From an uncultured Treponema sp. (GTDB lineage: Bacteria > Spirochaetota > Spirochaetia > Treponematales > Treponemataceae): 64,000 nt of DNA. Made by a program: the position numbers and the translations under genes. Every line of letters begins with the position of its first letter. Position 1 is the stretch's first letter. Shown here in pieces: positions 16,022-25,679 of the stretch. Location: assembly GCA_947166355.1 (NCBI GenBank), contig CAMVDX010000013.1, forward strand, positions 1-64,000, given 5' to 3'. The notes under the pieces were generated by a model. The model searched no databases, was not told where the DNA came from, and was given only the letters and a program-made list of their open reading frames with translations.

Positions 16022-16929
16022 TACTGTACACCTCCAACGTAGTTATCTTCTTTTGTGTTCTTCTTTTTGAGCTGAGCGTCTTTAGAATTTGTGCGGGTAA
16101 TCATCATAATGCCGATTACAGAAATCAGAGTAATTACCATAGAGAAGGCTGCTGCAAGCGGCCAGTTACGGGTTTTCTGAACCTGATCAACAATGATGTT
16201 TCCGAGCATGTAAGAATCTTTACCGCCGACGAGGAGTGGAACGGTGTATGCACCAAAAATCGGAATAAAGGTAAAAATCAAGGCAGAGATGATTCCGCTG
16301 CGGATTCCCGGAATTAATACCTTAAACATAGACTGAGGCTTTGTTGCACCGAGGTCTCTCGCAGCCTCCAGCAGAGAAAAGTCAAAGCGGTCTACAGCAG
16401 TAAAAATCGGAAGAATCGCATACGGAATATACATGTATACGCTTACAAGAATTACCGCCTTAGTATTGTAAAGCAGAGGCAGGTAGTCCTTTATGATATG
16501 CAGCTTGAGCAAAATCTGATTTAAAATACCATCGTTGTTCATAATGCTCATCCACGCAAAAATACGAATCAGAGAGTTAGTCCAGAACGGAATTATTACG
16601 AGGAAGAGAAAAAGCGTCTGATGACGGCTGCGCGCCATAGCATAAGCACTCGGAATGGAAACCAGAATTGTAATTAAAGTTGAGATGATTGTAATTTTGA
16701 GGGTTCTCAAAACAATCAGCCCATATTCAGGCTTACACATCTGCTTATAAGCTTTGAGAGAAAATTTCCAGTCAACGCCGCCGTAAGTTCCCTTTTTCAG
16801 AAAGCTGTAAACAAAGATGATTACAAGAGGCGCAACAAAGAAGATTAAAAACCAGAGCCCCATAGGCCAGCCGTAGAAGAGACCTACACGGGAATCGCGG
16901 ATTTCTTTAGATAGTTGTTTCTTATTCAT
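16021..16929 (-). CDS. potB: polyamine ABC transporter permease PotB
   Basis: This 302-residue permease partners PotC. Membrane segments include WPMGLWFLIFFVAPLVIIFV near the N-terminus, and the EAA loop is EAARDLGATKPQSMFKVLIP near residue 205. The ATG at 16929 was preferred over an in-frame TTG seven codons upstream. A 77-base gap of AGCTATT heptad repeats separates it from potA. Confidence 0.92.
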   Translation of the reverse strand: MNKKQLSKEIRDSRVGLFYGWPMGLWFLIFFVAPLVIIFVYSFLKKGTYGGVDWKFSLKAYKQMCKPEYGLIVLRTLKITIISTLITILVSIPSAYAMARSRHQTLFLFLVIIPFWTNSLIRIFAWMSIMNNDGILNQILLKLHIIKDYLPLLYNTKAVILVSVYMYIPYAILPIFTAVDRFDFSLLEAARDLGATKPQSMFKVLIPGIRSGIISALIFTFIPIFGAYTVPLLVGGKDSYMLGNIIVDQVQKTRNWPLAAAFSMVITLISVIGIMMITRTNSKDAQLKKKNTKEDNYVGGVQ

Positions 16930-16948
16930 ATAACTAATACCTGAAGTC

Positions 16949-17009
16949 AAAAAAAAGCTATTAGCTATTAGCTTTTAGCTATTAGCTATTAACTTTTAGC
17001 TAAAAGCTA
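16949..17009. repeat. AGCTATT heptad repeats between potA and potB
   Basis: Units of AGCTATT, AGCTTTT and their complements repeat for about 60 bases and run into the potA stop codon (TAG at 17007-17009). The tract can fold on itself in several registers. Similar tracts occur at 55744-55783 and 62554-62641. Confidence 0.85.
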
Positions 17010-18197
17010 TTTAAGGATATCTTCTACGATATATGCGTCTTCTGCAGACCAGGAAACGTAAACCTTGTCCTTCCACTGAATTACAGGACCATCATCCATA
17101 TAGTCTGTGTGCTGCTTGAAAACCTTGATGATTTTGCCGGTTTCAAGCTTTACATAGAACTTAGACTGGAAGCCCGAATAAATCGGCTCTTCTACAACAC
17201 CGCTGAATACATTGATGTCTGTGCGTCCGCCGGTTGCAGGCGGTTCAAGAGTAATGCGGATTTTTTCAGGACGGATTGTGAAGGCAACCTTCTGTCCTTT
17301 GTCTGTGTGCTCGTAATCAGTTACCTGCATAAAGCGGTCGAGGGCTGCTTCTGCTTCTGTATCTGTTGCAAGTGGTGCCTGCTTTCCGAGTTCCGGAACA
17401 CTGAGAGTAGCCATAAAATCATCGTTGCCGTTTGCATCTTTATGAGGTACGCAGTCTACAACCTCGGCATCAAAAAGATTTGTTTCACCGATAAACTGAG
17501 CCACAAACTGAGTTGCAGGGCTTTCATAAATTTCGTATGGAGTTCCAATCTGAAGTACATGACCGGCATTCATAACAGCAATGCGGTCAGAAACAGAAAG
17601 GGCTTCGCTCTGGTCGTGAGTTACATAAATAAAGGTGATTCCAATCTGGTCGTGAAGGCGGTCCAGGTCAATCAAAAGATTGGCGCGGAGCTTTGCATCG
17701 AGGGCAGAAAGAGGCTCATCAAGAAGAAGAACCTTTGGCTCGTTGATGAGGGCGCGGGCAATTGCTACACGCTGCTTCTGACCGCCGGAGAGCTGATTAG
17801 GCTTTTTATTGATGTGCTGGTCAAGCTGAACAAGATGAACGTATTCGCGAACCTTTTTATCAATTTCATCCTTTGGAAGCTTTTTGAGACGCAGAGAAAA
17901 TGCAACGTTCTCGTAAACTGTCATGTGAGGAAAAAGTGCATAAGTCTGGAATACTGTGTTTGAAGCACGTTTGTCCGGCGGAAGCGGAATTACGTTCTTG
18001 TCATCAAAAAGAACTACACCGTCATCCGGAGATTCAAAACCTGCGATAATGCGGAGAAGGGTTGTTTTTCCGCAGCCAGATGGACCAAGAAGAGAAAAGA
18101 ACTCTCCCGGCTTAATAGTAAAGTTGATGTCATCCAAGGCAACAAAGTCGCCGAATCTTTTGGATACATGATCAATGGTAACCTGACTTCCTTTCAT
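17007..18197 (-). CDS. potA: polyamine ABC transporter ATP-binding protein PotA
   Basis: This is the 396-residue ATPase of the polyamine importer. It shows Walker A GPSGCGKTT (about 39-47), the signature LSGGQKQRVAIARAL (about 135-149), Walker B VLLLDEPLSALD and the switch His in THDQSEAL. The last 150 residues form the TOBE-type regulatory domain, including FTIRPEKI. It is the first gene of the potA-B-C-D unit and is preceded by a promoter and a leader with two adjacent hairpins. Confidence 0.93.
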   Translation of the reverse strand: MKGSQVTIDHVSKRFGDFVALDDINFTIKPGEFFSLLGPSGCGKTTLLRIIAGFESPDDGVVLFDDKNVIPLPPDKRASNTVFQTYALFPHMTVYENVAFSLRLKKLPKDEIDKKVREYVHLVQLDQHINKKPNQLSGGQKQRVAIARALINEPKVLLLDEPLSALDAKLRANLLIDLDRLHDQIGITFIYVTHDQSEALSVSDRIAVMNAGHVLQIGTPYEIYESPATQFVAQFIGETNLFDAEVVDCVPHKDANGNDDFMATLSVPELGKQAPLATDTEAEAALDRFMQVTDYEHTDKGQKVAFTIRPEKIRITLEPPATGGRTDINVFSGVVEEPIYSGFQSKFYVKLETGKIIKVFKQHTDYMDDGPVIQWKDKVYVSWSAEDAYIVEDILK

Positions 18198-18203
18198 TCA
18201 AGT

Positions 18204-18262
18204 GACCTCAATCTAATAATGATTGTCCTTACGGACACCTGCAAAGCAGGTCTTAACATCAA
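18204..18262 (-). promoter_or_regulatory. potA leader with two adjacent hairpins
   Basis: In the minus-strand leader, ACCTGC-TTT-GCAGGT is followed at once by TGTCC-GTAA-GGACA, two compact stems side by side (about 18218-18250). They lie between the predicted start of transcription near 18291 and the potA ATG at 18197. I do not recognise a known riboswitch class; polyamine control is a guess from the gene downstream. Confidence 0.5.
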
Positions 18263-18297
18263 ATCAAAAACTTAGCAAGCCTGGGTCGTTTTCTCAA

Positions 18298-18325
18298 TTT
18301 ATAATGTCTAATCGATAAAATGCAA
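18298..18325 (-). promoter_or_regulatory. potA promoter
   Basis: On the minus strand TTGCAT (18320-18325) and TATAAA (18298-18303) are 16 bases apart, giving a leader of roughly 95 bases before potA. Confidence 0.55.
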
Positions 18326-18373
18326 CATATATCTGATTATGTCAATAAAAAACACAAAAAAAGATAAAAAAAA

Positions 18374-18590
18374 TCAGGGTATCCGCATTATAAAATAAAA
18401 TTCTGAAAACCTGGCTCCCGGTCGCGGCTGCGTGGTCCAAAACCGCGCAATAATGCGCTACACGCTTTTTGTGGTATAGAAACTATTACACCTGCCGCTT
18501 ACGCGGCAGCCACAAAAAGAGTGTTTTTGTACCACGCCCCGCTCCCTCGCGCCAAAATTACGTAAATCTTTAATAATGCGGATGCCCTGA
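18374..18590. repeat. 217-bp palindromic element, copy 1
   Basis: Terminal inverted repeats TCAGGGTATCCGCATTAT and its near-complement (one mismatch) bound a 217-base element with an inner perfect stem around CTGCCGCTTACGCGGCAG and long arms (GTGGTATAGAAAC side, GTTTTTGTACCAC side). A second copy in the opposite orientation is at 39999-40213. No coding capacity is seen. It occupies much of the 458-base gap between potA and the cyclase gene. Confidence 0.85.
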
Positions 18591-18655
18591 AGATGTCGTA
18601 ATATTATTTTCTGTTTTTATTGTAAAAAAATGCTTTTTATAGTAGAATTTAATGT

Positions 18656-21202
18656 GTGAACACGAAGATTTTAGACGAAGAACTTGCCGGTTACGGAAGT
18701 TTTGAGAAAAAAGCACCGTCACACCAATTTAAAAATGATGTTGAAATAACGGCCTTACACTCTCCCGAAGAAGAAAAAGAACAGGAAAAAATTAAGATAA
18801 AACAGGATTTAGCGAGCGGACTTCTGGTTCGTGCTATGTCTTTGCGTGCTGCTGCGGAAGCTCAGGCAGCGCAGACCGGGAATGCGGACGTGAACTCGGC
18901 TCGTGCTGATGAGAACTCTCGCAATGACGGGAACTCGGCTTGCAATGATGGGAACTCGGTTCATACTGACGAGGAGTCGGCTCGTGTTGACGGGACTTCG
19001 GTTCATACTGACGAGGGGGCGGCGAGTGCTGCTGAGAACTCTCACAATGACGAAATCTTGGCTCGCAATGATAAGACCTCGGTTCGCTCAGCCCGCAAAG
19101 CTAACCGTGATAACTCAAAGGTTCGGCATCCAATCGGCGCTAAGCTAATTCTTCTTACTTCACTTATCGTGCTCATTTCAATGGGGCTTATCACCGTGCT
19201 CGTTTCATACTTTATTTCGAGCGACACACGAATAAATGCAGAAGATAATAATCTTACAATAAACAGCCGCACAGCGTCTGACTGCCAGAGCCGTCTGAAT
19301 TCGGTAATTTCTGCATCCGGAATCCTTTACGATATTCTTATTACTGATACAGACGAAGAAAGCCAGAACCGCGTAGTTAATTCCTTCTTTGAGCGAAATA
19401 AAGCAATTGCGGCAATTTACTTCCAGAATATTGAAAGCTCATGCTATAACCGCCAGTTCTTTGCAGCAAATGAACTGGAAAATACACTTTTTGATTCCTA
19501 TGTTCTGCAGGAGGATGAAACTCTTGCTCAGGTAAAGCAGGGAAGTGTAAAGCTTATGAATGCCTCTCAGTTCTTTGGAGTACAGACGATTGCGATTTTT
19601 ACACCGGTTTATTCGGGAACAGTATCTGATGTGGCGGTAATACTTTTTGCCTGCGACGAGCTTTCCGAAAGCTTTGCAAACAGTTCAATCAATTCTTCTA
19701 TTCTGGTAAATGATGATGGTGTTGTTCTTGTTCATCCGGATATTCAGGAAATTCTTAATGCGACTGATTTAAGCAAATCTAAGCTTGTACAGACAATGCT
19801 CAGCAAAAAAACAAACAATGAGCAGTTTATTTATACAGATGATGAAGGTATAGAATACATTGCGGCCTTCCGTAAAATCAATCTGGGTGGCTGTGGAGTT
19901 GTAACCGAAGTCCGCACTTCAATTGTGCTGGAAGCAGTAAATGCAACTACCCGCCGAAATATCTATCTTACAGTTTCAATTCTTTCACTTGCAATCATCC
20001 TCATCTGGTTCTTTGCAAAATCTCTGAGCACACCGCTTAAAACGCTTACCTCGGTTGTAAACGAAATCAATAACGGAAACTTTAATACAGAAAAGTTTGA
20101 AGAGCTCCCCGTTTCCCGCAGTGACGAAATTGGTGTTCTTGTTCAGAGTACAAAAAATGAACGCGAAATCTTAAATACGGTAACTTCGCTTACAAACCGC
20201 GGAGTTACACAGGCAATCATCAAAAAGGAAATTGATTTTGAACCGCACCTGAAGGATATTACGATTTTCTTCAGCGATATCCGCGGCTTTACGGCAATTT
20301 CAGACGGCTTTAATAAACGCTTTGGCGAAAAATCCGCCGCAGAAATCATCAGCTTCTTAAATGATTATATGGGACGCATGGTAAACTGTATTAATATTAC
20401 AGGCGGAAATGTAGATAAGTTTGAAGGCGATGCAATTATGGCGTGCTGGGGAGTTTTGCGCGACGACGACCTTTCTTTTGAAACAATGCCGGAATATTCA
20501 ATCGCCGATACAGACAAAAAGACCGCGCTTGCCGCAGCTCATGCACAGAATGTTCAGAAGGACGCGCTCAGCGCAATCCGTGCAACAGTCGCAATGCGCT
20601 ACGCTCTGATGGAATACAATAAACATGCAGAAGAGTTTACAAAGGCACATGCCGGCGAAGCAGACGCAAAATACAAGCCGCATATCAGAATCGGTTCGGG
20701 CTTAAACAGCGGCCGTGCAACCGTAGGCTTTATGGGTTCCTATCACAAAATGGAGTTTACTTCGATTGGTGATGCAGTAAACCTCGCTTCACGAACAGAA
20801 AGCTCAAACAAGCCTTGTGGAACGGATATCCTTATTACACAGGATACCTACGACATTTTAAAACATAATTATATAAGATGTCCGGAAAATAATTTTACAA
20901 TCAGCGAAGAAAATCTTGCAAACGAAGTTATTGTAGAAATGATTCCGGTTGCTTTTGAAGTAAAAGGAAAAGGAAAACAGCATTTTTACGGCGTAGTTAA
21001 TATGCCTGGTTTCAATATCGAGGAGTTTTTCAGAAAATCAGAGCCTGAATTTACAGTAGATCCTGACTGTGCAAAGTCTGTAGGACCGCTTGGACCAAAG
21101 ACACTGCATGAGGTTCGCTCTCTGCTTGGAATTCCAGAGCCTAATTTTGATGAGGTAAATCTTGATGCATCAGAAGAAAAGACGAAAGCTGCGGGCAAGT
21201 GA
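18656..21202 (+). CDS. membrane class III adenylate/guanylate cyclase with Cache-like sensor
   Basis: The product has 848 residues and starts with GTG. Residues 1-160 are cytoplasmic and low-complexity, including nine degenerate seven-residue units (about 80-147) such as NSACNDG and NSVHTDE that match the REP-like DNA repeat read in frame. Then come a membrane segment (164-187), an extracytoplasmic Cache-like sensor (about 190-430), a second membrane segment (434-453), a HAMP linker, and a class III cyclase domain (about 530-770). Metal-binding Asp residues are in FFSDIRGF and FEGDAIMA, and the Asn/Arg pair is in GDAVNLASRTE. A 60-residue insert sits inside the catalytic domain. The product nucleotide (cAMP or cGMP) cannot be decided here. 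The next gene, a FecR protein, overlaps it by 38 bases. Confidence 0.87.
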   Translation: MNTKILDEELAGYGSFEKKAPSHQFKNDVEITALHSPEEEKEQEKIKIKQDLASGLLVRAMSLRAAAEAQAAQTGNADVNSARADENSRNDGNSACNDGNSVHTDEESARVDGTSVHTDEGAASAAENSHNDEILARNDKTSVRSARKANRDNSKVRHPIGAKLILLTSLIVLISMGLITVLVSYFISSDTRINAEDNNLTINSRTASDCQSRLNSVISASGILYDILITDTDEESQNRVVNSFFERNKAIAAIYFQNIESSCYNRQFFAANELENTLFDSYVLQEDETLAQVKQGSVKLMNASQFFGVQTIAIFTPVYSGTVSDVAVILFACDELSESFANSSINSSILVNDDGVVLVHPDIQEILNATDLSKSKLVQTMLSKKTNNEQFIYTDDEGIEYIAAFRKINLGGCGVVTEVRTSIVLEAVNATTRRNIYLTVSILSLAIILIWFFAKSLSTPLKTLTSVVNEINNGNFNTEKFEELPVSRSDEIGVLVQSTKNEREILNTVTSLTNRGVTQAIIKKEIDFEPHLKDITIFFSDIRGFTAISDGFNKRFGEKSAAEIISFLNDYMGRMVNCINITGGNVDKFEGDAIMACWGVLRDDDLSFETMPEYSIADTDKKTALAAAHAQNVQKDALSAIRATVAMRYALMEYNKHAEEFTKAHAGEADAKYKPHIRIGSGLNSGRATVGFMGSYHKMEFTSIGDAVNLASRTESSNKPCGTDILITQDTYDILKHNYIRCPENNFTISEENLANEVIVEMIPVAFEVKGKGKQHFYGVVNMPGFNIEEFFRKSEPEFTVDPDCAKSVGPLGPKTLHEVRSLLGIPEPNFDEVNLDASEEKTKAAGK

Positions 21203-23999
21203 TATTCTGCTCGTTCTTTTATGCCTTTCGGTTTGTGCCACAAGCCTCTGGTTTTTCTGGAAAGACCTGAACTCCAGCAGTACACGAAACGACATAGAAA
21301 AAATTGCGACTATACATTTTAAGCGAAACATTTCGCAGCGAAAATTCAACGACCGTGTTGTATGGGAACGCCTTCAGCAGGATTCTGAGCTTTATAATAA
21401 TGATGTAATCAGAACTTCGGATGGAGCAGAGGCCGTAGTAATGTTCAGCGACGGTACAAAGGTAGACCTGAATGAAAACACAATGATTCAGGTTATGCTC
21501 GACAAGGACGGAAGCGTAAATCTTTCTATCAGCGGTGGAAATGTTGATGTTGATACAACTGCTTCGAAGTCTGAGGCAGTAAAGCTGAATATGGGAGACG
21601 GCTCAAGCGTAAGCCTGGAAAAAGGAAGCCGGGTTTCTGCTGTTGCGGCAACGGATGACGGTGGGGCTGCCAGCAGCATTACCGTTCAGGATGGAAACGC
21701 CGTAGTTTCAACAGCCGGCGGTGAATCCCAGAAAATTTCAAACGGTGAAGCTGTAAGTATAGAAAAGAATGGAGAGCTCAGCCGTCAGACAATAACCGTA
21801 ACTTCCATTCCAAAAAATCTTAGTGTTTATAAAACCTCGAAAGAAATGGAGCCGGTAACGCTTGCCTGGCAGACTTCGGAAAATAATTTAAGAGCAGTTG
21901 CCGAGGTTGCCCTCGATAAAGCTTTTGAGAATTTAATTTCCAGGCAGACGGCACAAGGTTCTTCTTCTGTAAAAATCACACCAAAGGCTGATGAGAAAAA
22001 GCTTTACTGGCGCGTTTATCCGCAGGATGAAAAAGAAAAGACAGTAAACGGGCAGATTACCATTGTTGAATTAACCGGCGCGGCCCTTACTTCTCCTCTT
22101 GATAATTCGGTTTTCGGCTACAGAACTGAGCCTCCCTCTTTGCGTTTTAACTGGAATGAAGCGGCGTATGCAGAATCTTATAAAATTGAAGTTTCCAGAA
22201 CCTCTGATTTTAATTCACCTGTTATAAATGAAAGAGTGAAAACAACATCTTATTCAGATTCTTCTCTGGAAAAAGGCCGCTATTACTGGCGCGTTACTCC
22301 GTATTATTCTGTAAATGACATAGGTTACGCACTTCCGTCTGCAATAAACAGCTTTGAAATTGAAGAGCGCGAAGCTCTTTCTGTGCCTGCCCTTACGCTT
22401 CCGGCAGATACGGCAAAAATTGTTCTTGGTGAAGCCGAGCAGAATGTTATTTTTTCATGGAAGTCTGACGTAAAGAATGCAGATTATAATATTCAGATTT
22501 CACAATCGCCGGATTTTGAAAAGGTGCTTCAGAATGTAGAGGCGGCTCAGACTACGGTTGGAAAACGCTTTAGTATAAATACTCTGCCTGAGGGAACTTA
22601 TTACTGGAAGGTTCTCCGCAATTCCGCAGAAGACCGCGAGGCTTCAAATGAGTTTGCTGAGTCTCCTGTGAGAAGCTTTACCGTAGCAAAATATGTTCCG
22701 GGCATAAACAGACTTGTTTACCCGCCGGATAATTATTTAATAGAGGAAAAACTGCTGCCGCGAATGAGCTTTAGCTGGAAGCTTGCTTCGGAATATAAGG
22801 GGGCGGGTGCAGAAGCTGTGCTGCAGATTTCTGAGAACTCGGCCTTTAATAATCCTTTGATTCAGGAAACTCTTTCTGCTTCTGATTTTACGGGTGCAAA
22901 GCTTACAGACGGCACTTATTACTGGCGTGTTGGAGTTTTAAGGGACGGTAACATCGAAGCGCTTTCTGATTCACGTTCGTTCCGTGTTACTCAGCCGTTT
23001 GCCGCTCCTCAGATTATTCAACCTCAGAATGCCGAAAAGCTTGTGGTTGCTTATAAAGACAGCCTTGCTGTTGAATGGAACGAGGTTTCTGGCGCGGACT
23101 ATTACAGGCTTGTAATTTATGATGATGAGGGTAAGCCGTACAAAACCGAAAAGGTTTCTGATACAAAACTTCGCTTAAACCTTCCTATGAAGGATGATAC
23201 TGAGGCTGCTTACACAAAATATAAACTTTCGCTGCAGGCTTATTCGGAAGAAACAGACCTCGCTGCTGAACGGACAGGCGCTCAGAGCTCTGTTTTGTTT
23301 GAAGTGCGCCGCCCGATTCCGGTTCGTCTTGTTTCGCCGTCCGATAATCAGAGTTATGACGGACTTACCGCTCTCAGAGTTCCGGTGCAATTTAGCTGGA
23401 CTACGGGTGACACTCCGGTTCGCCAGACCTTTATTCTGCAAAGACAGAATGCAAACGGAAGCTGGCACACGGTGCGCACGATTGAAAATCCTAAGAACTC
23501 GGTGAGCCTCAGTCGCCTTACAGAAGGCCGCTACCGCTGGAGTATTTCTGCTTCCGGTGAAAACGGAATTTCGCTCGACTCTTCCAGCGAAGTCTTTATA
23601 ATCAGAGCGGTACCGCTGCTTGCGGGTGCAGTTCTTTCTGAGCCGGAGCGGAACCTGAAGATGGATTCTGCTTATCTTAAAAATCACAGAAATATTTCTT
23701 TTAAATGGAAGAAGGTTTCCGGTGCTACGGATTATGATTTTGCAGTTTATCAGGTAATGCCGGGCGGAACCTATAAAAAGGTCTATTCGCAGTCAAATGT
23801 CCGCCAGACAGAAATCCGCATAAAAGATCTTTCAATTTTTGATGTAGGAACCTTCGAATGGCGCGTTACGGCATACAGCCATGCAAAAGACGGCTTTGAA
23901 GAGCAGAAGGGTAATGTGGCTTCTTCGCGCTTTACAATTGATTTTGTTTTGCCGTCAAAAGTAAAAACGGAAAATCCTGGAACTATGTTTGGAGAATGA
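21165..23999 (+). CDS. FecR-domain envelope protein with fibronectin-like repeats
   Basis: The product has 944 residues. A basic N-terminus and one membrane segment (about 14-32) lead to a FecR domain (about 45-180) containing NDVIRTSDGAEAVVMFSDGT and an iron-dicitrate-regulator-like beta helix. The rest is a chain of about seven domains of 90-100 residues, each with a YYWRV or similar strand (GRYYWRVTPYY, GTYYWKVLRN, GTYYWRVGVL, GRYRWSISAS, GTFEWRVTAY), like fibronectin type III domains. It overlaps the cyclase gene by 38 bases, an arrangement repeated at 50893, so the two products probably work together as an envelope sensor or signalling pair (inference). Confidence 0.8.
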   Translation: MHQKKRRKLRASDILLVLLCLSVCATSLWFFWKDLNSSSTRNDIEKIATIHFKRNISQRKFNDRVVWERLQQDSELYNNDVIRTSDGAEAVVMFSDGTKVDLNENTMIQVMLDKDGSVNLSISGGNVDVDTTASKSEAVKLNMGDGSSVSLEKGSRVSAVAATDDGGAASSITVQDGNAVVSTAGGESQKISNGEAVSIEKNGELSRQTITVTSIPKNLSVYKTSKEMEPVTLAWQTSENNLRAVAEVALDKAFENLISRQTAQGSSSVKITPKADEKKLYWRVYPQDEKEKTVNGQITIVELTGAALTSPLDNSVFGYRTEPPSLRFNWNEAAYAESYKIEVSRTSDFNSPVINERVKTTSYSDSSLEKGRYYWRVTPYYSVNDIGYALPSAINSFEIEEREALSVPALTLPADTAKIVLGEAEQNVIFSWKSDVKNADYNIQISQSPDFEKVLQNVEAAQTTVGKRFSINTLPEGTYYWKVLRNSAEDREASNEFAESPVRSFTVAKYVPGINRLVYPPDNYLIEEKLLPRMSFSWKLASEYKGAGAEAVLQISENSAFNNPLIQETLSASDFTGAKLTDGTYYWRVGVLRDGNIEALSDSRSFRVTQPFAAPQIIQPQNAEKLVVAYKDSLAVEWNEVSGADYYRLVIYDDEGKPYKTEKVSDTKLRLNLPMKDDTEAAYTKYKLSLQAYSEETDLAAERTGAQSSVLFEVRRPIPVRLVSPSDNQSYDGLTALRVPVQFSWTTGDTPVRQTFILQRQNANGSWHTVRTIENPKNSVSLSRLTEGRYRWSISASGENGISLDSSSEVFIIRAVPLLAGAVLSEPERNLKMDSAYLKNHRNISFKWKKVSGATDYDFAVYQVMPGGTYKKVYSQSNVRQTEIRIKDLSIFDVGTFEWRVTAYSHAKDGFEEQKGNVASSRFTIDFVLPSKVKTENPGTMFGE

Positions 24000-24009
24000 C
24001 GGCTGGAAA

Positions 24010-25677
24010 ATGACGCAGATGATTTTTTTACGCGGCTTTTCGAACCGCCTTAAAAAAATACAGATTATCCTCTTGCTTTTGCTCTGCACTGGAGTGTGTT
24101 CCACAACTTTGTTTGCGCAAAGCGGTGCGGGCAGTTCTGGAAACTCCGGTAATTCTGGCAGTTCCGGTAAGTTCCGGCAAAGGCTTGAATGGAGTGCAGA
24201 TAAAAATGCCTTTGAATATAAGGTTGAAGTAAGAAGCGGTGGCAAAACTGTGCAGACCTTTACTACTTCAGATAACTTTGTAAACCTTAATCTTCCGGCA
24301 GGAAACTATGAATATCGTGTTTCGGTTTATGACTTTCTGGGACGCGAGCAGGATGTGAGCGGCTGGCAGAAATTTGAAATCTCTAAGGCAAATCTTCCGG
24401 TCTTTAATAATATGGAAAAGACTGCTGATTTTGATGTTGCGGCCGGAGATAAAATTACGCTTCCTGTAGAAGTTGATAATATTTCTGCGGGTGCAAAAGT
24501 AACTCTCGTAAATACAAAGACTGGAGAAACTGTTGCGGGAGCTCTTGTAATACAGGGCGCCGCTACCGGTATGTCAGAAATAGGAACAGCACATGCGGAA
24601 TTTCCTGTGGTTTCAGCAGGTGAGTGGAAGTTAGTGGTAACTAATCCAAGCGGACTTTCTGCGGAGTCTGCTGCAATTACTATAAAAACTTATGATTCTA
24701 AAGCAATTGCGCTGGCAAAAGCAGAAGAAGAAAAACGTGCGGCTGAAGAAGCCGCAAGACTGGAGGCAGCAAGATTAGAGGCAGAAGAAGCAGCAAGGCT
24801 TGAAGCAGAAGAAGCAGCAAGACTGGAGGCAGCAAGATTAGAGGCAGAAGAAGCAGCAAGGCTTGAAGCAGAACGCCTGGAAGCCGAACGCCTTGCCGAG
24901 CTGTCAGCGCAAGCCGAAGCTGAACAAACCACAGACTCGTCATTGCGAGACGAAGCCGAACAAAACTCTGACTCGTCATTGCGAGACGAAGTCGAAGCAA
25001 TCCACAGTAACGAAGACCTCGCCGAATCCGAAGACCTCTCTGACGACCTCGCCGAATCCGAAGACCTCGAAGATTCCGAACCTCGCCGCCCGTCCCGCAT
25101 AATTGGTTTTGAGGCCAAAGTTGGTGCCTCGCTTGCTGCAAATCTTTTTGACTCAGATATACTTAAAACAAAAAATTACGACACACTCACAAGCGGCGCC
25201 TTCCCTGCAAACATAACACCTGCACCTTACGCAGCTCTTTCAATTGTGCCTGATTTCGGGTGGTTTATAAAACCTGGACTTGAAGCTTCCGGCGAAATGT
25301 TCTTCTTTGAATATCGTTCTCCTTCGTTTGCTTCAAAGCCATGGGAGTACAGACAAAAGTTTACATTTACTGTCATACAGGCAAATCTCCTGGCTCAGAT
25401 TTCTCCAATAAAAAAATTCCGTGATAAATTCTTTATAAACGTAAAGGCGGGTGGTGGTCTTGTTTCAATCAAAATGCAGACAGGTTATTATTCAAATGAG
25501 CGCGATGAAATTACACAGGGCTTTATGTATCCAAAGCTAAATGCCGGACTTTCTGTAGAACTCGTTCCATTAAAACATCTTGTTATAGAAGCCGGAGCAG
25601 ATTATAATAAAGTTTTAAGCAGTAAGGTCAATATTTCGTACCTCATGCCGTATCTTGTAATGGGGGCAAGATTCTGA
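24010..25677 (+). CDS. outer-membrane beta-barrel protein with AARLEAE linker
   Basis: The product has about 555 residues. A signal peptide ends near TTLFAQS, followed by a Gly/Ser/Asn-rich stretch and two small beta domains. Residues about 235-310 are a highly charged helical repeat built from AARLEAE units, probably a rod-like or wall-spanning linker. Residues about 308-335 contain SSLRDEAEQ and SSLRDEVEAIH, which are the REP-like repeat read in frame. The last 190 residues (from GFEAKVGASLA to the final YLVMGARF) look like an eight- to ten-strand outer-membrane barrel. The start is uncertain: a TTG at 23989 overlaps the FecR stop; ATG at 24010 was taken. The next gene follows after 2 bases. 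Confidence 0.72.
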   Translation: MTQMIFLRGFSNRLKKIQIILLLLLCTGVCSTTLFAQSGAGSSGNSGNSGSSGKFRQRLEWSADKNAFEYKVEVRSGGKTVQTFTTSDNFVNLNLPAGNYEYRVSVYDFLGREQDVSGWQKFEISKANLPVFNNMEKTADFDVAAGDKITLPVEVDNISAGAKVTLVNTKTGETVAGALVIQGAATGMSEIGTAHAEFPVVSAGEWKLVVTNPSGLSAESAAITIKTYDSKAIALAKAEEEKRAAEEAARLEAARLEAEEAARLEAEEAARLEAARLEAEEAARLEAERLEAERLAELSAQAEAEQTTDSSLRDEAEQNSDSSLRDEVEAIHSNEDLAESEDLSDDLAESEDLEDSEPRRPSRIIGFEAKVGASLAANLFDSDILKTKNYDTLTSGAFPANITPAPYAALSIVPDFGWFIKPGLEASGEMFFFEYRSPSFASKPWEYRQKFTFTVIQANLLAQISPIKKFRDKFFINVKAGGGLVSIKMQTGYYSNERDEITQGFMYPKLNAGLSVELVPLKHLVIEAGADYNKVLSSKVNISYLMPYLVMGARF

Positions 25678-25679
25678 AA

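Noticed and set aside
18204..18262. Mini-ykkC (guanidine-II) riboswitch
   Set aside because: Two hairpins are present but their loops are TTT and GTAA, not the required ACGR.
24690..25141. Long minus-strand frames opposite the AARLEAE repeat
   Set aside because: They mirror the low-complexity helical repeat of the plus-strand gene and have no start context.
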